Positions 46,679 through 57,479 of a DNA stretch of 64,000 nt are shown here, in pieces. Source of the DNA: Haliotis asinina (taxonomy: Eukaryota > Mollusca > Gastropoda > Lepetellida > Haliotidae). The position numbers were made by a program, and so were the translations under genes. The stretch is taken from contig NC_090295.1 in NCBI RefSeq assembly GCF_037392515.1, positions 23,104,501 to 23,168,500 of the forward strand. The letters run 5' to 3'. The notes under the pieces were generated by a model. The model was given only the letters and a program-made list of their open reading frames with translations, did not search any database and had not been told where the DNA came from. Position 1 is the stretch's first letter, and each line of letters opens with the position of its first letter.

Positions 46679-47140
46679 GGTAAGACCAGGCTTATCGGTT
46701 ATTTGCGCAGCGATTACTCAGCTCAGACTGGCTCATCCGTAACAACTCGTCCCTATCCGTAACTGCCAAGAAGATTCGTCCCCATCTCGATGGTCGCTAT
46801 GTGCGGAAATACGAGCCAAAGAGAATGCATTGTAAAGACTGTGGTGCTTTGATGAAAATACTCCTGAGTACTTTCATCGTTCATGCCAATATTGTTAAGA
46901 GAATCATGAAAAATGTACATCGTCAAAGTGAAAGTTCTAAGAAAGTAGCTAACAGGATTGTGTTGCCTAATTTGAAGCTTTGGTTTAGGTGATTAAGCCC
47001 TGGATGGCGAGACATTCAAATACACGCACATGCGTTTGATTAAGTAACGGCATTTATGGGTCCAATGGAACGTATTGATGACAAGCTTGTAGGGGTGGGA
47101 TCGGGGTTGGAAGATTGTACGTGCGCTATTAACATACAGT
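46679..47140. other. Unrecognised intergenic
   Basis: No supported gene; a 63-codon plus frame at 46,801 has no motif that I recognise. Confidence 0.35.
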
Positions 47141-47142
47141 CA

Positions 47143-47215
47143 TCCCTCGCCATAACGCGGGTCTTGGGGTCCACGGGTGTCCCCCTCGTTATTAGACATC
47201 CGCGTTATAGGACAT
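47143..47215 (+). mobile_element. Solo pogo/Tigger-like terminal sequence
   Basis: CAGTCATCCCTCGCCATAAC, GGGTCTTGGGGTCC and the partial inverted echo CGTTATTAGACATCCGCGTTATAGGAC are typical of the ends of pogo/Tigger transposons. No partner end was found. Confidence 0.45.
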
Positions 47216-47595
47216 ATATTATATTAAGAAATTAATTTTAGAACAGGAATATTACTTCTCAATGGCAAGGGAAAGTGAACACTTTTATTTTGAATTTTTG
47301 GAAAGATGTTCAAGTTAGGAAAATCCTTTTAGGCCGAAACGGTTCGTCCTCACACTGACTTATCATGTGCCCAAACGCAGCATGTTGATTGTGTAGAAGC
47401 ACGTGAAACTGCAAAAAAAATGGCAAAACATGCATCTCGGAGATTTTGCAAAATGTTTGTCGAGAACTGGTATGAAAAGCCAGCAAATCAGTGCCCATAC
47501 ATTTCAGCTGACAGAGAACCACCGAAATCACGTCACGGCTAACAGCGCAAGAGTGCTGGGCACCATCAACAGCCATATTGCAAAGGCTCTGAACT
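47216..47595. other. Unrecognised stretch
   Basis: Between a solo transposon end and a Tc1 fragment; it may contain more transposon debris. No gene supported. Confidence 0.35.
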
Positions 47596-47895
47596 GCCCG
47601 CGTGGTACCTCATGAGGCTGTTCCAGTGTTACAGGCAGACTGGCAGCACCAAAGACAGGCCATGATCAGGCAGATCACGTGTGACGACCCCACAGGAAGA
47701 CCGCCATCTGCGTACTCTACATCTGCGCAATCGGGGCATCACGACAACGAAAAACGGCATCAGCGACTCTGCGACATGTCATCAGTCGACGTACTGTGCT
47801 ACGACGTGTACGTGCAGCAGGTATCACTCCTCTGCGTGGAATGGCATTGATCCAGGAACTTCGACGTCGTAGGGTACAGTGCTATCGATCATCAA
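47596..47895 (+). mobile_element. Tc1-like transposase fragment, DNA-binding region
   Basis: One frame reads RLFQCYRQTGSTKDRP, a stop, then GRSRVTTPQEDRHLRTLHLRNRG; a second frame continues RHVISRRTVLRRVRAAGI. These match the paired helix-turn-helix region of Tc1 transposases with its GRPR-like hook. The catalytic domain is absent. There is at least one stop and one frame change, so it is a relic. Confidence 0.75.
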
Positions 47896-48495
47896 TAACG
47901 GTGTTAACTTTCTTTTGCCAACTAGTTTAGTACATCTCTACCTATTTAATTATGTCCCTATCATTTGGCTTCTGTTTCCACATATCTTGGGTTATTTTAG
48001 TCTGACTTTGGGTTGGGGTGGTGGAGTGTGTGTGGCAGCATTCATAACTGTTTTAGAGTATTCTTTTAACAGCAAGTTTACACGAACATTGGGTTTTCAG
48101 AAGTATTTCTCATAAGTCATTTCTGAGAATCTGCTATGGGATTTATTGTATCTGAAACAAAAAATTATTTTACCTAAAATTCAATAAAACAAATCCCATT
48201 CGTGTTTAAACCTTATATAGAAATATACATTCATAAATGTGACGTGTAGAGCTGGTAATAATTACGTTTAAATATGTTTAACAAATTTTCTTCGTCTCTG
48301 TCTTTCATTTGCATCAATGAGGTTTAATTCTATACAACAAATATATAAAAACCAAAACAGCAATACAATGTAAGGTGGCTTCGGTTATATTAAGTGCCGT
48401 TGGAATCAAGCATGAATGGAGTTACCTTTCTTGTTTAAAGTTATTCTGATATTCATGCTCCAATATGAAATCCTTCCACAGGGAAACGAGTGGCT
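47896..48495. other. Unrecognised, AT-rich intergenic
   Basis: No gene or repeat that I can name. Confidence 0.35.
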
Positions 48496-49016
48496 ATTAG
48501 GCTTCTCCCGGAATAACACGATTAGTCACGAATGGGGCCGGATGGGCACGATTCGCTATTAGCCTTGTCCCGGAATAACTCGAGGTGGTCATGAACAGAT
48601 CCGGAGGGACACGAGTCGCTATTAGCCTTGTCCCGGAATAACTTGAGATGGTCATGAATAGATCCGGAGGGACACGAGTCGCTAATAGGATTGTCCCGGA
48701 ATAACACGAGATGGTCATGAATAGATCCGGAGGGACACGAGTCGCTAATAGGATTGTCCCGGAATAACACGAGATGGTCATGACTAGATCCGGAGGGACA
48801 CGAGTCGCTATTAGGATTGTCCCGGAATAACACTAGATGGTCATGAATAGATCCGGAGGGACACGAGTCGCTATTAGGATTGTCCCGGAATAACCCGAGA
48901 TGGTCATGAACAGATCCGGAGGGACACGAGTCGCTATTAGGATAGTCGCTATTAGGATTGTCCCGGAATAACCCGAGATGGTCATGAATAGATCCGGAGG
49001 AACACGAATCGCTATT
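48496..49016. repeat. 63-bp minisatellite, about 8 copies
   Basis: Units with AATAACACGAGATGGTCATG, AATAGATCCGGAGGGACACG and AGTCGCTATTAGGATTGTCC. One unit near 48,940-48,960 has a small internal duplication. Because 63 is a multiple of three, two minus frames remain open as 21-residue peptide repeats. Confidence 0.92.
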
Positions 49017-49701
49017 CGACTTGTTTAATCAATTCCACTCATTGTCTGTCAGAATTTGTGCCTGTCGGCGAGATGTGTTAGCACAAGTCTAAATTAGACG
49101 AATTAAGGTGAAGTTTGAGTAATGCTACTTAATAACAGTAAACCGTATACATCCGATAAATATCCTCAGCATGATGTGTTAACGCTTTCAATATGAAGCT
49201 ACCCAACCACTCCAATTATACTAATGAAAATAAAAGAACATGTCGACAATAATTATAGTCTTTATTAAACATTCACCACTAATATTTACAAGGCTTTAAT
49301 CTCTGAGATTACGTTTACATTACGAGATTACGTGATATTGCTGGAATATTGCTAAAAGTGTTCAAAAATCATATTCACTAACTCACCCATCGTTCATTGT
49401 CACATTTGATTGCTTAACTGTAACTGCACAAAATAAATGAATAATGGCGCCTTAACGGTAAAATCGAACCTTACTTAAATGTCACATTATGTCGTTGTTT
49501 TAACAGAGTGGCACAGTTAGAGCACATTTAACAAAATGACAAATCAACATAGAAGTGACTTACCTTCAAGCACAAAGATGATTTCAAGAAAAGCAGGAAT
49601 ATCTCAGAACCCCGCAGTTCTACCCGGGGTATACTATATGTCCAAATGTCCGAATGACCAGTTTGGACATTTCACAGTCATTACACATACTGGTCAGACC
49701 A
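49017..49701. other. Unrecognised intergenic
   Basis: Contains a scrap of SINE tail at about 49,330-49,390 (GTGATATTGCTGGAATATTGC). Otherwise nothing. Confidence 0.4.
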
Positions 49702-49930
49702 GTGACCATCCAGGCTAGAACTGATCTTCAGCAATTAGTGCTTGTCGTTAGGGGCGACTAACGGGATCAGATGGTCAGGCTCGCCCTCTTGATCGACACG
49801 TGTCATCATATCCGATTTGTGTAGAATGACACTGACTCATAATGTTCTTCACTGGATTGTCTGGTTCTGAGTCGATTATTTGAAGACCGCCGCCACATAG
49901 CTAAATTGTGGCTGAGTACAGCCTAGAACA
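49702..49930 (+). repeat. SINE family 1
   Basis: ATCCAGGCTAGAACTGATC, GGGGCGACTAACGGGATCAG, GGTCAGGCTCGCCC, TGGATTGTCTGGTTCTGAG, AGACCGCCGCCACATAGC. The tail is decayed (CTGAGTACAGCCTAGAAC). Confidence 0.8.
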
Positions 49931-50208
49931 TGAGTCAATAAGATCAGATCAAACATATTGGTCATATTATGCAAGTGGGATATTAAATATTTACGTTGGA
50001 TGGTTAGCTAAATAACTATAAGGTGTAATGCAGTTCATGCCGAGTTGCTTTGATAATTATGTCAGGTTGGCCAGCCATATCTAGAGTAAAGTAGGTAAAC
50101 TGGTTTATGGATGCATGGTAACTGCTTGATTACGTCATGTCAAGTTGTAAACCACACGGTATCTTACCTTTATCAGGACTAGTATACTTCTAAGATGCCA
50201 GTCAAAGA

Positions 50209-50440
50209 CAGTTTGGTTTGGGTCATAAGGAGCTTCAGCGATTCTTGCAACGTTTAGATGCAAATCAGCACGCTCGGACCAATTCAAAATCAAGCACCAG
50301 ATTCCACAGAGACGGGTATACCCCAAACTCGGGCGTGTATTCAGTAGATTATGATGCTGAGAGACTGCCAGCATTTGTTTCCACGTGCTTCAAACCTTCT
50401 GCACTGTCTTCATGGGTCACGTCTGTAAATTTTACTTGAA
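50209..50440 (+). pseudogene. GT92 first-exon relic
   Basis: The plus frame reads RFLQRLDANQHARTNSKSSTRFHRDG then SGVYSVDYDAERLPAFVSTCFKPSALSSWVT. This lines up with GFLQRFYAHHHARTNSESQIGFQRVG...FVYSAIYD...TKRLPTFMCTYFNATGQASPVT of the 54.3-kb copy. The stretch NITVPIIRVIALVRHFWD is missing and there is no membrane anchor, start or donor. It is an old fragment on the opposite strand to genes A-C. Confidence 0.7.
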
Positions 50441-51110
50441 ACGTGTTGCATAAATACTTCTTAATTAAACTTTAAGTGGGCAACTTTATCCTTGGCAATT
50501 TTAAATTCGTTTGTCTATTCTTTAAGAGAAACTTATTTTGATAAACTTGAAATCTTAAACTGATATTTAATTATATCCTGAAGACAATTATGCGTTTCCC
50601 ACAGCTTGACTGTTATGGCATTGAGAATGGTTCCGACTTGCGAATGTAAAATCAAAACAGTTTAGCATAAATTTGAAATTAATGAAATTTTGGTGAGGCC
50701 AAATGTAACAATATTCTTGTTTCTCATTACCGCCCGCCCGACAACGTCAACCCAACCCAAGTTATTTCATTAGTTCATACACAATAGAAGATGCAACTTT
50801 GACTCTTAAAATGTGCATAAAATGTTTACACATCTAAGTTTTGATTTTCTATTGGAGAAAAGGGTTAAATTTCCACAGATATCAAGGGGTCTTGGACATA
50901 AAATAAAATGTCAAAATATAACCTTTCACTCCGACCCATATATTGTTAAAAAGTGAGAAAATGATTATTTTTTACGGCCTAACTTATAGTAATTTTAGCC
51001 AAAAATATATATAGTAATGTTGACACTGACTATTTCTATATGACAATTCCTCCAAAATGTATTCAGTCTGTTAAACACAGAATTACAATCCAAAGCGTTC
51101 TAACGTCAAA
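50441..51110. other. Unrecognised, AT-rich intergenic
   Basis: No gene or named repeat. Confidence 0.35.
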
Positions 51111-51335
51111 CAACCTGTGAAGATCCGGGTTGGAATTGATCTTCAGCAATCCATGCTTGTCGTAGGTGGTGACTAACGGGAACGCCGAATTGGTTGACAT
51201 TCACGGAATCCCAACTGCGTAGATCGATACATATGCTGTTGATCACCGGATTGTCCAGACTTGATTACTCACAGACCGCCACCATATAGCTGGAGTATTG
51301 CTGACTGTGTCGAAAACTTAAGTCACTCACATTCA
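51111..51335 (+). repeat. SINE family 1, full length
   Basis: CTGTGAAGATCCGGGTTGGA, CTTCAGCAATCCATGCTTGTC, GGTGACTAACGGGAACG, TTGATCACCGGATTGTCCAG, ACAGACCGCCACCATATAGC and a CACTCACATTCAC tail. Confidence 0.85.
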
Positions 51336-51407
51336 CTGTGGTCAAATTACTTTTTGATAATTATACAAATGTACTTAACCCCCTGACCTTTGTTTCTCGA
51401 ATATGTT

Positions 51408-51540
51408 GTGGGACAGTGGGGTAGCCAAGTGTTTAAAGAGACCGCACTTCACGCAGAAGATGCAGGTTCGATTCCACACATCGGTTCAAGGTGTCAAGCC
51501 GCGATATTGCTGGAATATTGCCAAAAGCAGCATAAAATCA
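51408..51540 (+). repeat. SINE family 2, tRNA-derived, nearly full length
   Basis: Head GGACAGTGGGGTAGCCAAGTG with an A-box-like stretch, GATGCAGGTTCGATTCCACAC as a good B box, then GGTGTCAAGCCGCGATATTGC and GGAATATTGCCAAAAGCAGC. The CTCACTCAC tail is lost. The two internal promoter boxes mark it as tRNA-derived. Confidence 0.85.
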
Positions 51541-52526
51541 TACACTATATCCAAGAGAGCCTACGCAAGGTAATGAGGCAGGACCAGATTTACACAGTTT
51601 CTGAAAATGAAGAATTTTTTCATTGTACTTTACTTTCTTTACTATGAACCTTTTTCTGTAAAATGTGTTGATGTCAGTTGAAAACACACATGATCTTTTG
51701 CTGTTGGCAGATGGATAGACTATCATCTAGTCTCTGGAATGAACCGAACATAAAGATTTTCACCTTCGTCGGGTAAATTGTGAATGCGTTATCCATGACA
51801 TCCGAGGCAGGCTATACAAGTTTAAAATATGTGGCAAGTCTAGATTTCCACAGTTTCGGGTCTCCTGGCTCTTTTTCATTATAAATATATATTAGTTAAA
51901 AACGTGTCTTTTTGTTCATTTTGTCCGGTTGCCGGAAAATGTCCCATTCAAAAGACAGCTCTATGGGTAAGGGCTCACTGATTACTCATACTCCTGCGTG
52001 AGCACCCGTATCACCTTACTCTGTCTCCCTTTCATGATTTCACTTCATCACTTCATCCTACACACCTAAATAGCATATCTTCCTGAAAAGCAAGTCTAGA
52101 TTTCAGTCGACTGTCTCTTGAGCTCCTTTCCAGTCGTGAACAATATGGTCAATCTTTTTGTGATGAATAAATGCATAATAACTCGTGTTTAGGAGGTCTA
52201 AGGGTCAGTCTGCCAGGAAGTGTATGCCCAGCATCTAAAGAAGCCTACAACCTATCGTTATATTTACATTAGATCTGTCTCCAATTTAAACTCAGTGAAG
52301 AGTATCAACATATCCACGGTCGGAAACCAATGTTCGGCGAAACCATTTGGCTACCCCAGAGCACGTGAATGAAAGGCACGTGTTCTGGTACACGTGTACT
52401 CCTTCATGAAACGAAGATACCGCCCAGACCAGTGTTAAACTCACTCACCCAACGGTATGTTGTTACTTCAGCGCCCATCGGTTTATAAGTAGATTGTTGT
52501 TAGCTTTTCAGATGAACACTTTTAAT
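51541..52526. other. Unrecognised intergenic
   Basis: At about 51,800-51,890 it contains the inverted copy of a repeat in gene B's intron (GTGGCAAGTCTAGATTTCC). Otherwise no supported content. Confidence 0.4.
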
Positions 52527-52690
52527 CAGTGACTTGGGTTTAACGCCGCTTTTGGCAATAGTCCAACAATATCACGGCGGGGGTACACCAGCAATGGGGT
52601 TCACACACTGTACCCATATGGGGAATCGAACCCGAGCCTTTAGCGTGAAGAGCCAACGCTTAAACCACTGGGTTACCCCACCGCCCCTCT
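52527..52690 (-). repeat. SINE family 2, nearly full length
   Basis: On the minus strand: GGTGGGGTAACCCAGTGGTTTAAGC, GGGTTCGATTCCCCATATGG (B box), GTGTGAACCCCATTGCTGGTG, CCGCCGTGATATTG, and an AAAGCGGCGTTAAACCC end. Confidence 0.85.
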
Positions 52691-52714
52691 TCACATTGGG
52701 ATACGAGAGGTACC

Positions 52715-53170
52715 CAAGGCAGACCTATGTGATGTTATATGGATTGGACGGGGTAAATCGTACATTATGGGCTTCAAGGGTTAAACAGATTTTATTTCAA
52801 TATGGATTTGGATACGTATGGATCATGCGGGACTTCGGTAATAAAACATTCTTTCTGTCAGAAATCGACACAGATATACCACAATGGCAAGCAGACACAA
52901 AAACCCAACTCTAAACTAAACTAACTAAACTATCTTCATATGCTACCTACAAACCTGTTTTGAATATCGCACAATATTTAACTCTCATCAACTTAAGAGT
53001 ATACCGTAAAGCTCTATCAAGATTTAGATGCGGATGACACAACTTAAGAACTGAACTTGGACGAAGAATCGGAATAGATGAAGAAAGCAGATTTATGTAC
53101 ACACTGCAGCCTCTGTGGAAAATGAATCCCATTTCTTACTTGTATGCAAAGCGTGTATATCCAATGAACC
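52715..53170 (+). mobile_element. LINE C-terminal relic
   Basis: Plus frames read VNRTLWASRVKQILFQYGFGYVWIM, then INLRVYRKALSRFRCG, HNLRTELGRR and a decayed CSLC...ENESHFLLVCK end in another frame. This is the usual LINE tail order (W..R..ILF..GFG.VW then RFRCG..L..E.GR). Several stops and frame changes are present; it is an old fragment. Confidence 0.65.
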
Positions 53171-53750
53171 CGGTATTGTGCCTCTCGTAATAATGAGTTT
53201 ATTCATTCAAGTCAAAGGCCTATTGGTCTTCCAATAAACGCATAATATGTGTGTGTGTGTGTGCGTGTGTGTGTGCGTGTGCGTGTGTGCGTGTGCACAA
53301 TGAAAATGTCGTGGATATAAAAGTCATATATGTGATCTGTAAGAATATATTATGACATGACCAGACAGGATTTACGGAATGCGCGACCACCCATATTTAC
53401 AGACAGTTATCTAATTTGCTCAAATCGATTTTAGCAAACAAAGATGTATAGCTGTTTGCTCTAATCATTTAATTATTGTACTTGTTTTTTTAAATGTTCT
53501 TCACGTGCAATGGTAGTTTTGTGTAGGATTTATCAATGGCATGACAATGGATCGAAGAAGGCCTTTGTCATTGGGAGTAAACCGACATCAGAATAGAAGC
53601 GAATAAACAATGTCTCCATTGGTCAGAATTCAAAATAATCGACCGCATGTTCGGCTTCATTAATATGACATGCATACATGCATAACTATCAAAAACTATC
53701 CTGACACATCCGTGACATTTGTCACAGACAGATGCAGAGGCGACTAAATC
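53171..53750. other. Unrecognised, with a (GT)n microsatellite
   Basis: GT/GCGT run at 53,249-53,297; the rest is AT-rich without a gene. Confidence 0.6.
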
Positions 53751-53929
53751 GTTTACAAAAGTACGGGGCTCACATCGTACACACCAAAAGAGGTTACTAC
53801 ACTGGACGGCGTCACAGATTTGTTGACTCCAGATTGCATGTTTTTATTTGCCCATTTCTTGTGTCCCCCACCGTGATATTGCGGGAATAGTGATATACGT
53901 GGCATGAAACTCAAACCCGGTTTGGCAAG

Positions 53930-54190
53930 CCGAGTGGACGCTTGGCCATTTAACCTCAGCCACCTTTATACCTGCCCCAACATGTATTGATTCTCTTCAT
54001 TGCAATCATCGTCATTAACATAACTGTACCTTCAGGTAAATACAGTGTGCTGTTGTCATAGGCAACCCCTGCTTGCATAATTGCCGGGTGATAGTGAACT
54101 GTTGTGGAATTCTTCAATGTTCCCTGAAATGTGACATCGATATCAAGGACAATGTATTAGTATTGATCTGTATATGGTACGACGTGGAAG
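53930..54190 (+). promoter_or_regulatory. Inverted copy of the GT92 upstream block
   Basis: Complement of the blocks at 26,205-26,480 and 25,407-25,690, here upstream of the 54.3-kb first exon. The SINE family 2 remnant and flank at 53,750-53,930 also match 26,463-26,640 inverted, so the duplicated segment extends well beyond the exon. Confidence 0.45.
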
Positions 54191-54272
54191 GCATCAATAA
54201 GATGTATCTCCTAAGTGTTAAGGTTGAGTGCATCCGTCTTTGAGGAACTGGCTTATATTAGCTCTGAACACG

Positions 54273-54761
54273 ATGCGACGTGAGAAGTTGCGAGGGAAGA
54301 AGAAAGTGAACATAAGAAAGCTGGTGGCAGCCTTGCTGATGTCTGGCTTGATATCAGTGTTCGCCATGTTAAATTACACCCAACAATCTGTACATTTTCG
54401 GAAGCTGGCTCAAAGCTTGTCTTTGGTGAAGTCAGCTCGGGGATTCTTGCAACGTTTCTATGCACATCATCATGCGCGGACCAATTCAGAATCTCAAATC
54501 GGATTCCAGAGAGTTGGGGATGCTTTCAACACGTTCGTGTATTCAGCAATATACGATAATATTACTGTGCCTATAATCAGGGTGATAGCACTGGTCAGAC
54601 ATTTTTGGGATACTAAGAGACTGCCAACATTTATGTGCACATACTTCAACGCTACTGGTCAAGCTTCACCGGTCACCTACCCTGGGATACTGCAGTATGT
54701 ACCAGAGCCCAAATGGGGATACAGGTGGGTTTTTCTTGACGCCTACTGGGTGGCATGCTGA
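54273..54761 (+). pseudogene. GT92 first exon, gene D (orphan)
   Basis: ATG at 54,273 opens a type I first exon with no breaks: basic start MRREKLRGKKKVNIRK, membrane anchor LVAALLMSGLISVFAMLNY, stem, and ...YPGILQYVPEPKWGYR with donor AG|GTGGGT after 54,724. Without splicing the frame runs into the intron and stops at 54,761. I find no GT92 second exon on the plus strand in the remaining 9 kb, which is filled by LINEs and transposons. It is therefore either a truncated gene, or its second exon lies beyond the window. It is inverted relative to A-C and closest to the first exon of A. Confidence 0.7.
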
Positions 54762-55570
54762 CTTAGCATTTAGGGTGCCAAAATAAATACGCAAGATGTC
54801 TTTAAATGTTCCAGTTTCAAAACATTAAAAACAGAAAAAATATTTTTGTGGAATAAATATTAAGAAGAATAGATTATTTCTGTGTCATGTCTTTTCAAAT
54901 TACATACTACCATAAAACCTATGTAACAACCGGGCCTCATAAGGCCTAAAAGACACCGCATTTAAAACATTATTTCACACTGGCTAGAAACTAGACAGAC
55001 AGACAACACGCATCCTGTCACATTATATACTTTATTCGGATAGGCACACTTACTCCCTCGACCAAACAAACTCATTTGTCAGACACACCAACTCCCTCAA
55101 CCAGGCATTAATTCAACAAGCATACACACCTACTCATTTTAAGTGTCTCCTTCTGACAGACTGACAGACCTTCCAACTCACACAAATAAGCACACCGACT
55201 TACTCTAGCAAACACACCAGCTCACTCAAACAGATACAAGACTTGCTCAAACAGACGAGGTGACTCAGTCAAACAGTCACACCAACACACTCGAAAGGAC
55301 TCATCAACTTACTGACCGACGCTGACTCGCTCTACACACCAACTCGCTCGAACAGACACAATGACTCACTAGAACAACACACCGACCCTCTTTAACAGAT
55401 ATGCCGACACACTCTGGGAGACACACCAACTCTTTCAGCCATCCCAACAGATCTACGAACCACCTCAAACTCACTCACTCAGACACACAGACTCATTTGT
55501 ATAGACGTGCCAACTCACTCAGACACACTGATTTACTTGAACAAACACACAGATTTATCCCAATATTCAC
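54762..55570. repeat. AT-rich spacer and degenerate ACACACCAACTCACTC tandem repeat
   Basis: From about 55,000 to 55,570 there are loosely repeated units of 20-30 bp (CAGACACACCAACTC, ACTCACTCAAACAG and similar). They are too diverged for an exact unit. The two overlapping open frames at 55,401-56,022 run through this and have no motif. Confidence 0.6.
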
Positions 55571-55972
55571 AATATTTTACACACTTTATAATCGCAGATT
55601 TCTTAGATTTACACTCCCTGGCTACCCTTTGTCCATTGTACCCCGCCCCATCTGGTTTCCTAGTGTTTATCTTCCTATTGTTTATCTTACCTATCATGCC
55701 TGTGTTAACACCCCCCTGGCTTCCACTCCTGTCCATCTACCGATTACCTACTGGCTTCCATTGTCATGCTGTTGTTGGTACTACATGTACATATATAGCT
55801 GGCTGTACTCGGTTGTTTCACTCACATGATGAAGCAGTGAGAACATACTTCGAAACGTCGAGACTCTTCACAATAAAGAAGTTGTCATCCATTAACACTC
55901 TTGTCTTTCTTAGATTTAAAAATTACAAATATCACAGATATGTTACAAAGCTAACCGTCGCTTGTGGTACAT
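55571..55972 (+). other. Possible retroelement 3' tail
   Basis: ATGATGAAGCAGTGAG, then ACTTCGAAACGTCGAGACTC and AATAAAGAAGTTGTCATCCATT. The last block recurs in short form at about 46,428-46,450 (AAAGAAGAAGTTGTCATCCATT). TGATGAAG...CTTCGAAAC is the pattern seen at ends of some Penelope-type and other retroelements and resembles a hammerhead ribozyme core with one core base changed. No encoded protein was found, so the identity is uncertain. Confidence 0.3.
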
Positions 55973-57479
55973 CTATTGTATGCATCGGGCTAGCCCATAT
56001 TGCATTTCTTCAGTGTTCATAAGCCAGATTAATTTAGCCTGGTTGTCCAGCTTTGTAAAACAGTCTGTAATGTGCCTGCATGAAGTTATAAGTATATTCC
56101 TAAAGTTGCTGTAAAATTTACATTCTAGCAAAAAATGAATCTCATCTTCAGCTTGACTTTTATCACATAATGTACACGGCCTCTCATTTAAGGGAGTAAT
56201 AGGCTTGGTGGATCTTCCTCTTTCAATGTTGAGAGGCAGGTTTCCACACCTAAGTGGTGCTACCAATCTTCTTTGCTGTCTTGAAATGAGCATTCTCACA
56301 TATGCTGACGAAGATATTTCCTGTTTAAACAGTCTATGGGTTCTTAATTTATTACCTTATAACTTGTTATTACTGTCATTATATAAATCTGAGTTCCGAT
56401 TCTCTCAATCTCACATATATAACACATCTAACGCACTGCTGAGGAAGGTGGATCTACTTGTTGATACACAATAATCAAGTACTGTATATTTAAAACTGTA
56501 TTTCATTATCATATCACAACAACTGAGCTGCACGGTTAATCTGGGCATTGACACTGGTCTGAGTGAAGGATCTTCGTTTTATCTACGGTGATAAGCAGAC
56601 CACACGTGTAGGTGATTAAGTAATTTCTGTAGTTTACCTTCTTCTGGGGAAATAACCACAATATCACCTGCATATAACAAAATAGGTATGTTGATGTTAT
56701 CAATATCTACTCCGCATTTCAGATTTTGTACACTATCGGCTAAATCATTCACATACATGGTGAATAAGGTTGGAGACATACAGCAGCCTTGTTTTACTCC
56801 TGAAGATACATTCAAACCACTCCGTCCTTTCAGTATTGACTTTGACACAGCATTTAACATCGTGGTATAGTGATTCAACAGCATTCAACATAGCCCCATG
56901 AATTCCATACACATTCGTCAGCTTATACCACAGGAGATTTCTATTCACCGAATCGAAAGCCCTTTTCATATTATCCACAAAGCATAATATGTTGCCAATT
57001 TTGACTTTTTCCTATTGTAGGGAAATTTTGTTCAAGTGTGAATATGGTTCTGACACGAGCGTCATTTTCTGAATCCATTTTGCGCAGATGATAGAAGATT
57101 ATGTTTTCTAGCCAGCTGGATATTCTGTTTTATAAAAGTTTTGAGTATATTTATATGGGATACAGAGAAGTGTGATTCCTCTATAATTTATCGGGATCCG
57201 TGGGTCACCATCTCCACTTTTCGGGATTGGGCTAATAATTCCTCTTCGCCATAGGGTAGGTACTAAACCAGCCACAAACGAGATTAAACAGCCTATGTAG
57301 AATTTCATCACAAGTATCATTCTTTATAACCTCTGGTTGGCTATTGTCGATTCCTGGGGCCCTTTTTCATAGCATCTGAAACCTCTACTATACTTATTAG
57401 TGTATTTAGGTCTTCCGCCTCAGTTAAAGTCACATTCTGTTGGTTTAAACATATTTTTATTTCAAAATGTGATGACATC

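Noticed and set aside
55401-56022. Two overlapping 142- and 171-codon plus frames
   Set aside because: They start in a degenerate simple repeat, overlap each other in different frames, run into a LINE C-terminus on the other strand and contain no known motif.
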